Shown here in pieces: positions 15,882-24,475 of a stretch of DNA of 32,534 nt. Below the pieces are notes generated by a model, which made no database searches, had not been told where the DNA came from, and was given only the letters and a program-made list of their open reading frames with translations. The stretch is from an uncultured Fibrobacterota bacterium (GTDB taxonomy: Bacteria > Fibrobacterota > Fibrobacteria > UBA5070). Where the stretch lies: contig CAIKAA010000027.1 of the NCBI GenBank assembly GCA_903825275.1, positions 1 through 32,534 of the forward strand, written 5' to 3'. Numbering within the stretch: the first letter of the stretch is position 1; each line of letters begins with the position of its first letter. A program made the position numbers and the translations under genes.

Positions 15882-16286
15882 TCAGCGTATCCGGTACTTG
15901 TCCTTTAACATCGTGATGAGCTCAAAGCGGGAGCGAGTGTTGGAGGCCACGTACCGCTGGGACGGTCCGTCGTAAACCAACAGCTTCAACAGCTCTTTTT
16001 CAATCATGTTCCCCATCAGCTTGTTGGCCGAATTTTTCAATTCGTTGGCGCCAAAGGTGGTGCCCCACTGCCGTTCCGCTTTGTCGAAGAGCTCGAACTG
16101 GCACATCTCATCGGGAACTTTGCGCGCCAGCACCGGTTCGAAGCAGCGATCACGATAATCCGAGGCAACACTCTTGGCCATGGAATCCATGTTCGCGGCG
16201 CCATCGTTTCCCAAATGGGGAGCCGATGCCGCACAACCCAGAAGGGCTAGAATTGGGAAACTTGCGAAGGTCCGATTCATCCTCAT
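15882..16286 (-). CDS. Small lipoprotein of unknown function
   Basis: The product has 134 residues. It begins MRMNRTFASFPILALLGC: a basic N-terminus, a hydrophobic core and the lipobox LLGC with Cys18 as lipidation site. The mature part is mostly charged and probably helical, with two further cysteines. I recognise no domain. An alternative start is the ATG at 16280 (MNRT...); neither start has a strong Shine-Dalgarno. It is the first gene of the cluster with the Cas4-like membrane protein (gap of 2 bases) and the RelA/SpoT-TPR protein, so it may be the envelope-facing part of the same machinery (inference). Confidence 0.7.
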   Translation of the reverse strand: MRMNRTFASFPILALLGCAASAPHLGNDGAANMDSMAKSVASDYRDRCFEPVLARKVPDEMCQFELFDKAERQWGTTFGANELKNSANKLMGNMIEKELLKLLVYDGPSQRYVASNTRSRFELITMLKDKYRIR

Positions 16287-16290
16287 GTTG

Positions 16291-16307
16291 AGGGCAAAAC
16301 TAGCCCT
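16291..16307 (-). other. Hairpin just before the lipoprotein start
   Basis: AGGGC (16291-16295) and GCCCT (16303-16307) form a 5-bp stem with a 7-base loop only 4 bases from the first ATG at 16286. It covers the place where a ribosome site would be, which fits the lack of a visible Shine-Dalgarno. It may dampen translation. Confidence 0.3.
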
Positions 16308-16431
16308 GGACCCCGAAAATTGCCGGATATTTCTTTTGGGAGGTAAGGGGAAATCATTTCTAAAAAGCCACCTTTCGACTTTTTGCGTAATTTTAGTCCT
16401 TCTGGACCTTACCCGTTAACCGGAGTTTTTC

Positions 16432-17139
16432 ATGACCCTTCGCTTTTCTCTAGCCTCAATTTTCCTCACCGTTGGCCTTTGCAGTGCCCAAACCCCTTCC
16501 GAGTTCAAAGCCCTTCAGACCAAGGTCGATAGCCTTGGATTGGAATTGAAGACCCTGGAAAAAATCCTGACCTTCCGGGGATTGGACATCGAGCAAAGCC
16601 GCAAGCAAGTTGCCAGACAAGATTCCGTCTTCCAGCTATCTACGGTCGGAACCCCCATTTTGGGAGACGCCAAAGCACCCGTCACGGTGGTCTTGTTCAC
16701 CGATCTGCAATGCCCCTATTGCGCCCAGATGGCACCCGTCCTGAAAGCCATGCAAGAACAGTCGCCCAAGACGCTCAAGATTTCCTTCCGCAACTTCCCG
16801 CTGGTTTCCATCCACGACAAGTCGATGAATGCCCATCAGGCGGCCTGGGCCGCCGGGAAACAGGGCAAGTTTTGGGAATACTTCTTCAAAGTCACCCCGA
16901 TGTTTCGCGGCTTGAGCGACTCGACCCTCTTGTCGGTCGCCATGGACCTGAAACTGGACACGGCCAAGTTCAATGCCGACCGGCACTCGGATGCCTCGCG
17001 CCTGGCCGTCGAAGCCGACATGAAGTTGGGCGAAGAAGTCGGCGTCCAAGGAACCCCCTCGTTGTTCCTGAACGGCAAAGCCACGCGCAATCCCGCAGAG
17101 ATCAAGGCCGCCATCGATCTGGCGGAAGCCAAGAAGTAA
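16432..17139 (+). CDS. DsbA-family periplasmic thiol-disulfide oxidoreductase
   Basis: The 235-residue product starts with a signal peptide (1-19, ending CSA). A short predicted coiled segment (~22-65) precedes the thioredoxin-fold domain. The redox motif CPYC is at 94-97 (DLQCPYCAQM) and the conserved cis-proline is P209 in GVQGTPSLFLNG. The helical insertion typical of DsbA/DsbG-like proteins lies between. It probably acts on exported proteins as oxidase or isomerase; the family also includes BdbD/ScoI-related forms, and direction of electron flow cannot be read from sequence. The start ATG has GGAG about 7 bases upstream. It diverges from the lipoprotein cluster and converges with tsaB. 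Confidence 0.9.
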   Translation: MTLRFSLASIFLTVGLCSAQTPSEFKALQTKVDSLGLELKTLEKILTFRGLDIEQSRKQVARQDSVFQLSTVGTPILGDAKAPVTVVLFTDLQCPYCAQMAPVLKAMQEQSPKTLKISFRNFPLVSIHDKSMNAHQAAWAAGKQGKFWEYFFKVTPMFRGLSDSTLLSVAMDLKLDTAKFNADRHSDASRLAVEADMKLGEEVGVQGTPSLFLNGKATRNPAEIKAAIDLAEAKK

Positions 17140-17190
17140 ACTGGTCCCCAGTCTGGATCGCGCGTGCATTGGCCGCGCGGTCAGGCGGGG
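17140..17190. terminator. Possible terminator hairpins between convergent genes
   Basis: Directly after the dsbA-like stop, ACTGG-TCC-CCAGT (17140-17152) forms a perfect stem with a 3-base loop. A second GC-rich inverted pair (CGCGC near 17160 and GCGCG near 17176) follows before the tsaB stop. Neither has a T-run, so termination is plausible by position (convergent 3' ends) but weakly supported. Confidence 0.35.
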
Positions 17191-17787
17191 CTATTTCCCC
17201 GAGCGCAACTCTTCGGGTGCCGAAGCGCGCAAATAGTTGGGTACCGGGTCCGTCGAAGAATCACGACGGGCCTCCAAGATTCCGCGCACCGTCATCGCCC
17301 TGGACATTGGGCTCCAGCCGCTGGGCAACTGGGCTTCAAAGTCGGGGCGACCTTCGGCGATCAATTGCCGACCGTTCACCATTGGAAGAAATTCCTCCAG
17401 CTTCCAGCGGAGGTCGACGCCTTCCGTGCCCGCACGTACATAGGCCTCGCCGCGCAGGGCATCCAGCAGCGCGATGCGATTTCCTGCCTGGTGGAGAACG
17501 GCACACAAACTGGACACGCCGCGGAAAGGAAGCGTTCGACGAAAGGCGATGCCATGCCCAAAGGCTAGGGCGATCCGGATCCCCGTGAACGAGCCAGGAC
17601 CCACTCCGCAGACCACCTCGGAAATGTCCGATGCCTTGGAGCCAATTTCTGTCAAGCATGCTTCCAGCATTCCTGGCAAAACCTCGCCGCGTCCGCCTTT
17701 TTGGATCCGCTCCGCCAAGACCTTGCCGCCGGGAGTCGCCAGCCCCAACACCACCGTGGACGTGGCAGAGTCGAGGGCGAGGATCAA
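17191..17787 (-). CDS. tsaB: tRNA threonylcarbamoyladenosine biosynthesis protein TsaB
   Basis: TsaB is the Kae1-like, non-catalytic partner of TsaD in making t6A at position 37 of ANN-decoding tRNAs. The frame runs far upstream in shadow of ddl, but homology begins with ILALDSATSTVVLGLATPG, immediately after a TTG at 17787 that overlaps the ddl stop as TTGA. This gives 198 residues, slightly short of the usual 220-230. The signature GVGPGSFTGIRIALAFGHGI, including the GPGSFTG(I/L)R motif, is present, and the end PNYLRAS resembles other TsaB C-termini. It is the last gene of the nuo-ddl-tsaB run, coupled to ddl. Housekeeping function is well supported; the TTG start is inferred from the overlap and the family N-terminus. 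Confidence 0.9.
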   Translation of the reverse strand: MILALDSATSTVVLGLATPGGKVLAERIQKGGRGEVLPGMLEACLTEIGSKASDISEVVCGVGPGSFTGIRIALAFGHGIAFRRTLPFRGVSSLCAVLHQAGNRIALLDALRGEAYVRAGTEGVDLRWKLEEFLPMVNGRQLIAEGRPDFEAQLPSGWSPMSRAMTVRGILEARRDSSTDPVPNYLRASAPEELRSGK

Positions 17788-18821
17788 TCCTTGTCCCAGG
17801 AGGCGCGGAGGATGGCGGTGACCAAGTCGCGGTAACTGAGACCGATGCAGGCCGCTTGTTGGGGGATCAAGCTGGTTTCCGTCATGCCGGGAAGGGTGTT
17901 CACTTCCAGGATGATGGGACCTTCGTCGGACAGGATGAAATCGGTGCGGCTGTAGGCGCGCAGACGCAAGGTTTCGTGGACGCGGCGCGCCAATTCCTGG
18001 ATCTGTTTGGTTTGTTCCGCCGTGAGCGGCGCCGGAGTCAGCTCTTCCGAACCGCCAGGCAGGTATTTGCTGGAGAAGTCGAAGAACTCGCCGCACTTGG
18101 GGCGAATTTCGGTAGGGGGAAGGGGAGGGTAGCCTTCCAGGACGCCGCAGGTCAATTCCCGTCCGGCGATGAACTTCTCGACCAGCACCCTTTTTTCCAA
18201 GGCGCACATTTCCACGGCGGCGCGAACCAGTTGTTCTTCGGTCTTGACGAGGAAGACGCCGATCGAACTGCCCCCGGTAGGGACCTTGAGGACCAACGGC
18301 AACCCGCCCCACTCGAAGGCGCGGGAGGCCAGCTCCTCGGCGCCGATGGAAGTGACCAGCTCGACCGAAGGGGAAATGGGCAACTCCCGGGTCGCCAAAA
18401 TTTCCTTGGTCCGGCTTTTGTCCATCGCGGTGGCCGATCCCAGCACGCCCGATCCGGTGTAATGGATTCCGTGGAATTCCAACAGCGATTGCATCCGGCC
18501 GTCTTCGCCCCAATCTCCGTGGAGTGCCAAAAAAGCCCCCGCGCAAGGGAGTCGTTCCAGGCAAGGCCCAGGTGATTCCAGCCAGCCGTCCGACACGTCA
18601 CCGGCCTGGAGGTCGTGCTTGCCGCCTTCAAATCCGGCTTGTTGCTCGGGAGTCAAAGGGGCCGCGGGGTGACGCCATCGGCGGTCCTTGGTAAGGATCA
18701 CTGGCCAAGGGCTGTAGCGATCTGGGTCCATTTGCCGGACGACCCCGGTGCCGCTTTTCAAGGAAACATCGTGTTCGGTAGAATATCCTCCGAGCAAGAC
18801 CAAGACAGTTTTTGTCTTCAT
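17784..18821 (-). CDS. ddl: D-alanine--D-alanine ligase
   Basis: Cytoplasmic ATP-grasp enzyme that joins two D-alanines for peptidoglycan precursors. The product has 345 residues starting MKTKTVLVLLGGYSTEHDVSL, the typical N-terminus with the catalytic Glu in STEHDVS. ATP-grasp features include LVLKVPTGGSSIGV (~160-175), EKFIAGRELTCGVLEG, the omega-loop region FDFSSKYLPG, and the metal-binding RTDFILSDEGPIILEVNTLPGMT near 290-315. The longer open frame to 19115 is shadow: the ATG at 18821 has GGGGGGA 8 bases upstream, inside the end of nuoN. It follows nuoN by 5 bases and overlaps tsaB. Physical linkage to complex I is unusual; co-transcription from the nuo promoter is likely from the lack of any gap. 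Confidence 0.93.
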   Translation of the reverse strand: MKTKTVLVLLGGYSTEHDVSLKSGTGVVRQMDPDRYSPWPVILTKDRRWRHPAAPLTPEQQAGFEGGKHDLQAGDVSDGWLESPGPCLERLPCAGAFLALHGDWGEDGRMQSLLEFHGIHYTGSGVLGSATAMDKSRTKEILATRELPISPSVELVTSIGAEELASRAFEWGGLPLVLKVPTGGSSIGVFLVKTEEQLVRAAVEMCALEKRVLVEKFIAGRELTCGVLEGYPPLPPTEIRPKCGEFFDFSSKYLPGGSEELTPAPLTAEQTKQIQELARRVHETLRLRAYSRTDFILSDEGPIILEVNTLPGMTETSLIPQQAACIGLSYRDLVTAILRASWDKD

Positions 18822-18826
18822 CGAAA

Positions 18827-20326
18827 CTATCCCCCCAAACGGGAACGGAACACCGAAAGCAACGGCCAGCCAAATCCGATCAGGATGCTCGCCACCACAC
18901 AAAGAAACAAAGGAACTTCCGAGAAGGCACCCGCTTTGAAGCCCAAATTCGATTTCGTTTCCGACCCATCGTCGACCACCGTGGCCCGCAACAACTTGAG
19001 GTAAGCTCCGGCCAAGGCGACCGAGCCGAACAAAGCGAACCCGACGCCGATCAGGGGGATGGGGCCGAAACCGTCTTCCAAAGACGCGCGGACCACTTCG
19101 GACAACACCGCCCATTTGCCGGCAAAGCCCGCCAAAGGCGGAATTCCCGCTAGGCTAAACACGCACACAGCCAAACTCACCACCGCAAAGCGATGGCGCG
19201 ACCAGGAACCCGCCAAGGACTTGAGCTTGGTCGATCCCGCCGTCCGCTCCAAAATGTCCAGCGCCAGAAAGGCCCCCAAATTGGCCGACACATAGGCCAT
19301 CAGATAAAATCCCACCGAGGCGACCGCCTCGCGGGTGATCCAGCTGGAAAAGGCCAACAGCATGATCCCCGCATTGGCGGTGGAAGAAAAAGCCAACAAG
19401 CGCTTGGCGTCCGATTGGACCCCTGCGGTGACCGCTCCCACCACAATCGAGAGGATCGCAAACCCGGCAATAAAGCCAGAAAGGGACGAGGCCGTCACCA
19501 GGTTTCCCCACCAGGGCAACAACGCCATCAGGGCCTTCAAGAGCGCGGCAAAGGCGGCGGTCTTGGGGACCGTCGACAAGAAGCCGGCGCAAACCGTCGG
19601 GCAACCCTGGTAGACATCGGGGCTCCAGAAGTGGAAGGGAACCAAGCCCAACTTGAAGGCAAAGGCCACCCCGAACAAAACCATCGGAACCAAGGTAAGG
19701 TGCAAGGGCAGGTTGGAAAGGGCCACACCCATTTGTTGCAGGTCAAAGGTTCCCGCCATTCCCCACAAATGGCTGATGCCGTACAGCGCCACGGCCGAAG
19801 CGACGCCGCCGTACAAGACGTACTTGAGACCGGCTTCGCTGGCGCGCTCATCGCGGGCGCGAAATCCCGCCAAGCCATAACTGGAAAGGGACAGAAATTC
19901 CAGCGAGAGGTAGATCGCGATCAAGTGGGTCGCCGAGGCAAACAGCATGGCCCCCAAGGCCACCGAAAGCACCAGGATCGCGACCTCGCCTTGTTCGGCC
20001 CGGCCAACCATCGCCTTCGATCCGGTCAAGGCCATCAAAACAAAAATGGTGGCGATCAAGACCGCCAAACGAACAAACTGGCTCAGAACATCGGGCGCAA
20101 AAACCGCCCCCGATCCGGCCTCGGGAAGGTGGGAAACCCAGGCAAGCACCAAAGCCGCCGCCGCCGAGATGGCCGCAAACCACACCACCAACCGTTTGTT
20201 CGAGGTGTCGGTGGTCCATTCCAACACGCAAGCGAGTAAAATCGAAATGGCCAAGAGGGTTTCCGGAAACAGGCCGCGCAAATCCGGCGGGACCGCGCTC
20301 AAGACAGAAACAAAGATCGTGTTCAT
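18827..20326 (-). CDS. nuoN: NADH-quinone oxidoreductase subunit N
   Basis: Antiporter-like inner-membrane subunit of complex I, in the proton-pumping arm. The product has 499 residues starting MNTIFVSVLSAVPPDL, with about 14 hydrophobic segments. Family features include LVPFHFWSPDVYQGCPT (the NuoN signature), the region KRLLAFSSTANAGIMLLAF, and FSLAGIPPLAGFAGKW. The ATG at 20326 overlaps the nuoM stop as ATGA, with GAGGGG just upstream. ddl follows after 5 bases. Confidence 0.95.
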   Translation of the reverse strand: MNTIFVSVLSAVPPDLRGLFPETLLAISILLACVLEWTTDTSNKRLVVWFAAISAAAALVLAWVSHLPEAGSGAVFAPDVLSQFVRLAVLIATIFVLMALTGSKAMVGRAEQGEVAILVLSVALGAMLFASATHLIAIYLSLEFLSLSSYGLAGFRARDERASEAGLKYVLYGGVASAVALYGISHLWGMAGTFDLQQMGVALSNLPLHLTLVPMVLFGVAFAFKLGLVPFHFWSPDVYQGCPTVCAGFLSTVPKTAAFAALLKALMALLPWWGNLVTASSLSGFIAGFAILSIVVGAVTAGVQSDAKRLLAFSSTANAGIMLLAFSSWITREAVASVGFYLMAYVSANLGAFLALDILERTAGSTKLKSLAGSWSRHRFAVVSLAVCVFSLAGIPPLAGFAGKWAVLSEVVRASLEDGFGPIPLIGVGFALFGSVALAGAYLKLLRATVVDDGSETKSNLGFKAGAFSEVPLFLCVVASILIGFGWPLLSVFRSRLGG

Positions 20327-22026
20327 GAACCCCTCACAAGTCCAGCGACCCAGGCCATGTGACTGGCCAGCGAGGCGGAAACAGGCCCGAGCGCGGATTG
20401 CAAGATCCCCGGCCAAACCCCGAACAGAATCGACAAGACCGCGAGCGGGCTCAAGGCCGCCCATTCGGTGATCGTCAAATCAGAAAACGCCCGCTGTTCG
20501 CTATGGCGAAGGGGGCCGTAAAGCACCCGTTTGACGGTCCACAAGAGATAGGCCGCCGACAAGACCACGCCGCTGGCCGCCACCCATCCCGCCACCCGGG
20601 TGGCCGCATTCGACCAAGCTCCCAATAGGGACGACAGCTCGCCCACAAAGCCGGCCAATCCGGGAAGCCCCACGCCAACCATCGCCGCAAACAGGAAGAA
20701 GGCCGAAAAGGTGGGCATGATCTGGGCCAAACCGCCAAAGCCATCGACCCGACGGTGGTGCGCGCGGTCGTAAAGGCACCCGACCAGCAAAAACAAAAGA
20801 GACGCCGAAAGTCCGTGGCTCACGCATTGGTAGGCCGCCCCCGAAATCCCCTGCGAGGTTGCAGAGGCCAGACCCAACACGCAAAAGCCCATGTGGCTGA
20901 TGGAACTGTAGGCGACCAGCCGTTTGAAATCGGATTGGCCCAGAGCCGCCATCGCCCCCCACACGATCGAGATCACCCCGATCCAGGCGAACATGGTTGC
21001 GCCATCGAGGGCCGCCACCGGAAAGATGGGCCAGGCCACGCGAATCAAACCGTAGACGCCGAGCTTGAGAAGAATGCCCGCCAGCACCACCGAAATGGCC
21101 GTGGGCGCCTGGACGTGGGCGTGCGGAAGCCACAAGTGCAAGGGGAAGACCGGCACCTTGACCGCGAAGGCGATGAACAGAAGACCCAACGCCAAAGGGG
21201 CCAACGCAAATCCCCACACCCGAAGATTGGCCCAATAGGGCGCCAACAATTTCCAGTGCAGCAAATCGAAGTTGGGAAGAATTTTGACCGAAAGAGAGGA
21301 CTTGGATCCTTTGACAATTTCTGACGCCTGGACCGGTGCGAGTTTCCCGCCCGCGTCGGGGGAGAGAATGGCAAGATCGTAGATCTGCGCCGTTCCGTCG
21401 CGCTCGACGGTCATTTGCTCCTGGACTTCGGCGGTGCGCACCCCCACCGTGACGCCCTCGGCAGGAATTTTATAGTGCAGGACCAAAATGACCAACAGCA
21501 TCCCCATCGACCCGGCCATGGTGTACAGGAAAAATTTCACCGCGGCGCGCTTGCGATCGTCACCGCCCCAGATGGCGATCAAGAAGAACATGGGGATCAG
21601 CATGATCTCCCAAAAGGTGTAGAAGAACACCATGTCCAGCGCCAAAAAGGTTCCGTTCACACCCACGAACAAGAGCTGGACCAGGCTGTGGTAGGCCCGA
21701 ACCCGTTCCTTTGGCGCGGCAACCACCGAGGCCGCGAACTGCACCAAGGCAGACAGGAACAACATGGCGATCGAGAGTCCATCGACGCCCACATGCCAGG
21801 CGATGCCCCAGTCGGACAGAAGCGGAATCCGTTCGCGCAAGAGGAAGCCAGCCTTTTGGGCGAGCACCGATTGGATCAACAGCAGGATCGACGCCGCGAG
21901 CAACCCGATGGACACCGAGACGGAAATTGTCTTCTGGGCATTGGGCCGCTCGGGCAGGATCCAGGCGAGGATCGCGCCCACAAGAGGCAGGATCAAGAAT
22001 ACCGATAGGATTGTGGCGTCGATCAT
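20323..22026 (-). CDS. nuoM: NADH-quinone oxidoreductase subunit M, with loop insertion
   Basis: Antiporter-like proton-pumping subunit of complex I. The product has 567 residues, about 55-60 longer than common NuoM. The key Glu is E140 (FFYTFWEIMLIPMFF) and the key Lys is in AFAVKVPVFPLHLWLPHAH (K290), followed by the discontinuous helix with KRLVAYSSISHMGF. The extra length sits mainly in residues ~186-270, between helices: a polar, non-hydrophobic stretch (e.g. VRTAEVQEQMTVERDGTAQ). The start ATG at 22026 overlaps the nuoL stop as ATGA; no good Shine-Dalgarno is seen, so coupling is likely. Confidence 0.94.
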   Translation of the reverse strand: MIDATILSVFLILPLVGAILAWILPERPNAQKTISVSVSIGLLAASILLLIQSVLAQKAGFLLRERIPLLSDWGIAWHVGVDGLSIAMLFLSALVQFAASVVAAPKERVRAYHSLVQLLFVGVNGTFLALDMVFFYTFWEIMLIPMFFLIAIWGGDDRKRAAVKFFLYTMAGSMGMLLVILVLHYKIPAEGVTVGVRTAEVQEQMTVERDGTAQIYDLAILSPDAGGKLAPVQASEIVKGSKSSLSVKILPNFDLLHWKLLAPYWANLRVWGFALAPLALGLLFIAFAVKVPVFPLHLWLPHAHVQAPTAISVVLAGILLKLGVYGLIRVAWPIFPVAALDGATMFAWIGVISIVWGAMAALGQSDFKRLVAYSSISHMGFCVLGLASATSQGISGAAYQCVSHGLSASLLFLLVGCLYDRAHHRRVDGFGGLAQIMPTFSAFFLFAAMVGVGLPGLAGFVGELSSLLGAWSNAATRVAGWVAASGVVLSAAYLLWTVKRVLYGPLRHSEQRAFSDLTITEWAALSPLAVLSILFGVWPGILQSALGPVSASLASHMAWVAGLVRGS

Positions 22027-24134
22027 TTGTAGAGGAGGACGATGGCCAGCGCACCGAAGACGGCGAGCAAGGTCCACCCGGCATAGGCGCCGGAACGTCC
22101 CGATTGGAAGAAGTTGGCGAAGCGTCCGGCCCAACCCGTGAGGCCCGCCGCCTCGTCGATGGTCCGGTCGAGGGAGAAGCATTTGGAGAGGTCTGCCTGG
22201 GCGACGGCTTTGCCGCCGCGACGTCCCAAACCTTCCACAAAGAGCCAGTCATAGGCCTTGTCGATGAACCAGAGATTGGCCAACCATTGCCAGACCAAGT
22301 TGGTGGGCGGATCCCGGCGCAGCCACTGGGCTGTGCGTTCTCCTTGGGAAGGCAGAAAGGCATACAGGAACCATGCCGCACCGACGCCGAAAACCAAAAG
22401 CACCAAGGTCGCCACCATGGTCTGGATGTGGATCACGCGCGAGAGTTCTTCAGGCAATCCCACCGCCGTGGCGTGCAGTCCGCCCAAGGGCGTGGCCAAA
22501 AGTCCCGACAACCAGGAGTGTTCCGAAGCTGGATTTAGGGATCCGGTCCAAACCGCTTGGATCGAGAACAAAGCCAAAACCAACAAGACGATCACCGAAG
22601 GCTTGTCGGGGTCGTGGGCGTGGTCCACCGCGTGGGCGTCGCGGCCTTTGCCCCAAAAGGCCAAAAGCCATTGGCGGCTCATGTAAAACGCCGTGAGTCC
22701 CGCGGTCCCTAGCCCCAAGATCCACGGGATCAGGGCGCCGAAGGTGCAGTCTCCGTTTACCGAGGCGATGGAGACCTTCGCACTGGCCGCCGCCAAAATC
22801 GCGTCCTTGGACCAAAACGCGCTAAAGCCCGGCACACCCAAAATGGCCAAGGTGCCAATTCCTGTCGCCAGGGCGGTGAGCGGCATTTTCTTGGCCAAGC
22901 CCCCCATGCGGTTCAAATCTTGGATGCCGTGCAAGGCGTGGATGACCGCCGCGGCGCCCAAGAACAACATGCACTTGAAGATCGCGTGGGTGAACAGGTG
23001 CGACACGCCCGCGCCATAGCCGCCGGCCTCGGCGCCCGACCCCAGGCCCAGCATCATGTAGCCCAACTGCGAGATGGTCGAGTAGGCGAGCACGGCCTTG
23101 AAGTCCCACTGGACACAAGCGATGGTGACCGCCACGAAGGCCGTGATGGCCCCCACCCACTGGATGGCGACCAAAGCCTCGGGTGTGAGCATCGGGTAGA
23201 TGCGGGCGGTCAAAAACACGCCGGCCGCGACCATGGTGGCCGCGTGGATGATGGCCGACGCGGTGGTCGGGCCTTGCATCGCGTCGGGAAGCCAAACGTG
23301 CAAGGGAAACTGGGCCGACTTGCCCATCGCACCCAAGAAGACCAACAGTCCCGCCAAGGTCAACAAGGCCGCCCCCGAGAAACCCAAGAAGGTCACCTTG
23401 CCGAACGCGCCTGCGGCCACCGCCCCAAAAAGGGTCGACCAAGAAAGGGGATCGCCGCCGTGGAATCCGCTCCAGGTGCTGACCACCCAGGCGCATAGGG
23501 CCAAACCGGAAAGAAACCCAAAATCGCCGATCCGATTGACCAGGAAGGCCTTGAACTGGGCGCTCGAAGGGCTCAGTTTGGATTCGATCAAGCCGGTGGC
23601 GTAGAAGGGCTTGTTGGCTTGATATTCGGGGTCTTGTGAGGCTTCGGGCTTGTCGTGCCAGTACCCGATCAAGAAGTAGGATCCCAACCCGACCAACTCC
23701 CAGCAGATGAAGGCTTGCAGCAATCCCGGAGCCACCACCACGCCCGACATGGCGAACACGAAGAAGCTAAAACTCGCGAAGAATTTTCCGTAGAAGCGGT
23801 CGTCGTGCAAGTACCAGCGGCTGAACACCAAAACCAGAAAGCCCAGGGCCTGGACCACGAACAGCATCATGGCGCCCAAGGCGTCGAGATGAATCCCCAG
23901 TGAAAAGACAATTCCTGTCCCTTCGAACCAAAGCCAAGGAACGGAAGTCGACACCGAGGCCCCTGACTGGCCCAACTCGATGGCACCAAGGCAGGTGGCG
24001 ATGGCGCCGACCAGCAAGGCGCCAACCGACAGAAGGTCCAGAGCTTTGCCCCACTTGCGCCAGGTGAAGGTGCCGAACACCGAAACGGCCAAGGGCAGGA
24101 ACAGCCCGATCAAAGCGGATAGAATTGGGTTCAT
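22023..24134 (-). CDS. nuoL: NADH-quinone oxidoreductase subunit L
   Basis: The distal antiporter-like subunit of complex I, with the long lateral helix at its C-terminus. The product has 703 residues. Signatures include FICWELVGLGSYFLIGYW (key Glu), FLVNRIGDFGF, GKSAQFPLHVWLPDAM with GPTTASAIIHAATMV, and FKAVLAYSTISQLGYMMLG. Length is somewhat above the usual 610-660, with the long stretch after ~480 containing a polar His/Asp-rich loop (near HAVDHAHDPDKPS). The ATG at 24134 overlaps the nuoK stop as ATGA. Confidence 0.95.
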   Translation of the reverse strand: MNPILSALIGLFLPLAVSVFGTFTWRKWGKALDLLSVGALLVGAIATCLGAIELGQSGASVSTSVPWLWFEGTGIVFSLGIHLDALGAMMLFVVQALGFLVLVFSRWYLHDDRFYGKFFASFSFFVFAMSGVVVAPGLLQAFICWELVGLGSYFLIGYWHDKPEASQDPEYQANKPFYATGLIESKLSPSSAQFKAFLVNRIGDFGFLSGLALCAWVVSTWSGFHGGDPLSWSTLFGAVAAGAFGKVTFLGFSGAALLTLAGLLVFLGAMGKSAQFPLHVWLPDAMQGPTTASAIIHAATMVAAGVFLTARIYPMLTPEALVAIQWVGAITAFVAVTIACVQWDFKAVLAYSTISQLGYMMLGLGSGAEAGGYGAGVSHLFTHAIFKCMLFLGAAAVIHALHGIQDLNRMGGLAKKMPLTALATGIGTLAILGVPGFSAFWSKDAILAAASAKVSIASVNGDCTFGALIPWILGLGTAGLTAFYMSRQWLLAFWGKGRDAHAVDHAHDPDKPSVIVLLVLALFSIQAVWTGSLNPASEHSWLSGLLATPLGGLHATAVGLPEELSRVIHIQTMVATLVLLVFGVGAAWFLYAFLPSQGERTAQWLRRDPPTNLVWQWLANLWFIDKAYDWLFVEGLGRRGGKAVAQADLSKCFSLDRTIDEAAGLTGWAGRFANFFQSGRSGAYAGWTLLAVFGALAIVLLYK

Positions 24135-24475
24135 GGTTCTTCGCCGTTCAAGGACCGGATCTTGTCCAGGTCCACGTCGCGGAGGTTCTGGAAAATGGCG
24201 TACACCAAAGCCAAAGCCACGGCGGCTTCGGCGGCGGCCAGGGCGATCACAAACAGAGAGCCGACTTGGGCATTGGCGGCGGCGGTTTCCGACCGGAAAC
24301 GACCATAGGCGACCATGTCCAAGTTAGCCGCATTCAGCATGAGTTCGATGCCCATCAAATACCCCACCGGATTGCGGCGGGTCACGCAGGCGAACACCCC
24401 CAGCGCAAACAGCGCGGCGGCGAGCATCAGGTAGGGCGCAAGGCGGTCGGGACCGCCCAGCAACAAGTCCATCAT
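24131..24475 (-). CDS. nuoK: NADH-quinone oxidoreductase subunit K
   Basis: Small three-helix membrane subunit of complex I (MrpC-like). The product has 114 residues, versus about 100 in most bacteria. It carries GIELMLNAANLDMVAYGR, with the conserved membrane Glu, and the second Glu in AAAEAAVALALVYAIF. The extra residues are a charged C-terminal tail (RDVDLDKIRSLNGEEP). The start is the first of two tandem ATGs (24475), overlapping the nuoJ stop as ATGA and preceded by GGAAGGA at ~6 bases. Confidence 0.94.
   Translation of the reverse strand: MMDLLLGGPDRLAPYLMLAAALFALGVFACVTRRNPVGYLMGIELMLNAANLDMVAYGRFRSETAAANAQVGSLFVIALAAAEAAVALALVYAIFQNLRDVDLDKIRSLNGEEP

Noticed and set aside
17788-18564. 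259 extra codons upstream in the tsaB frame
   Set aside because: This part is a shadow of ddl with an Arg/Gly/His-rich composition; TsaB homology begins exactly at the TTG at 17787.
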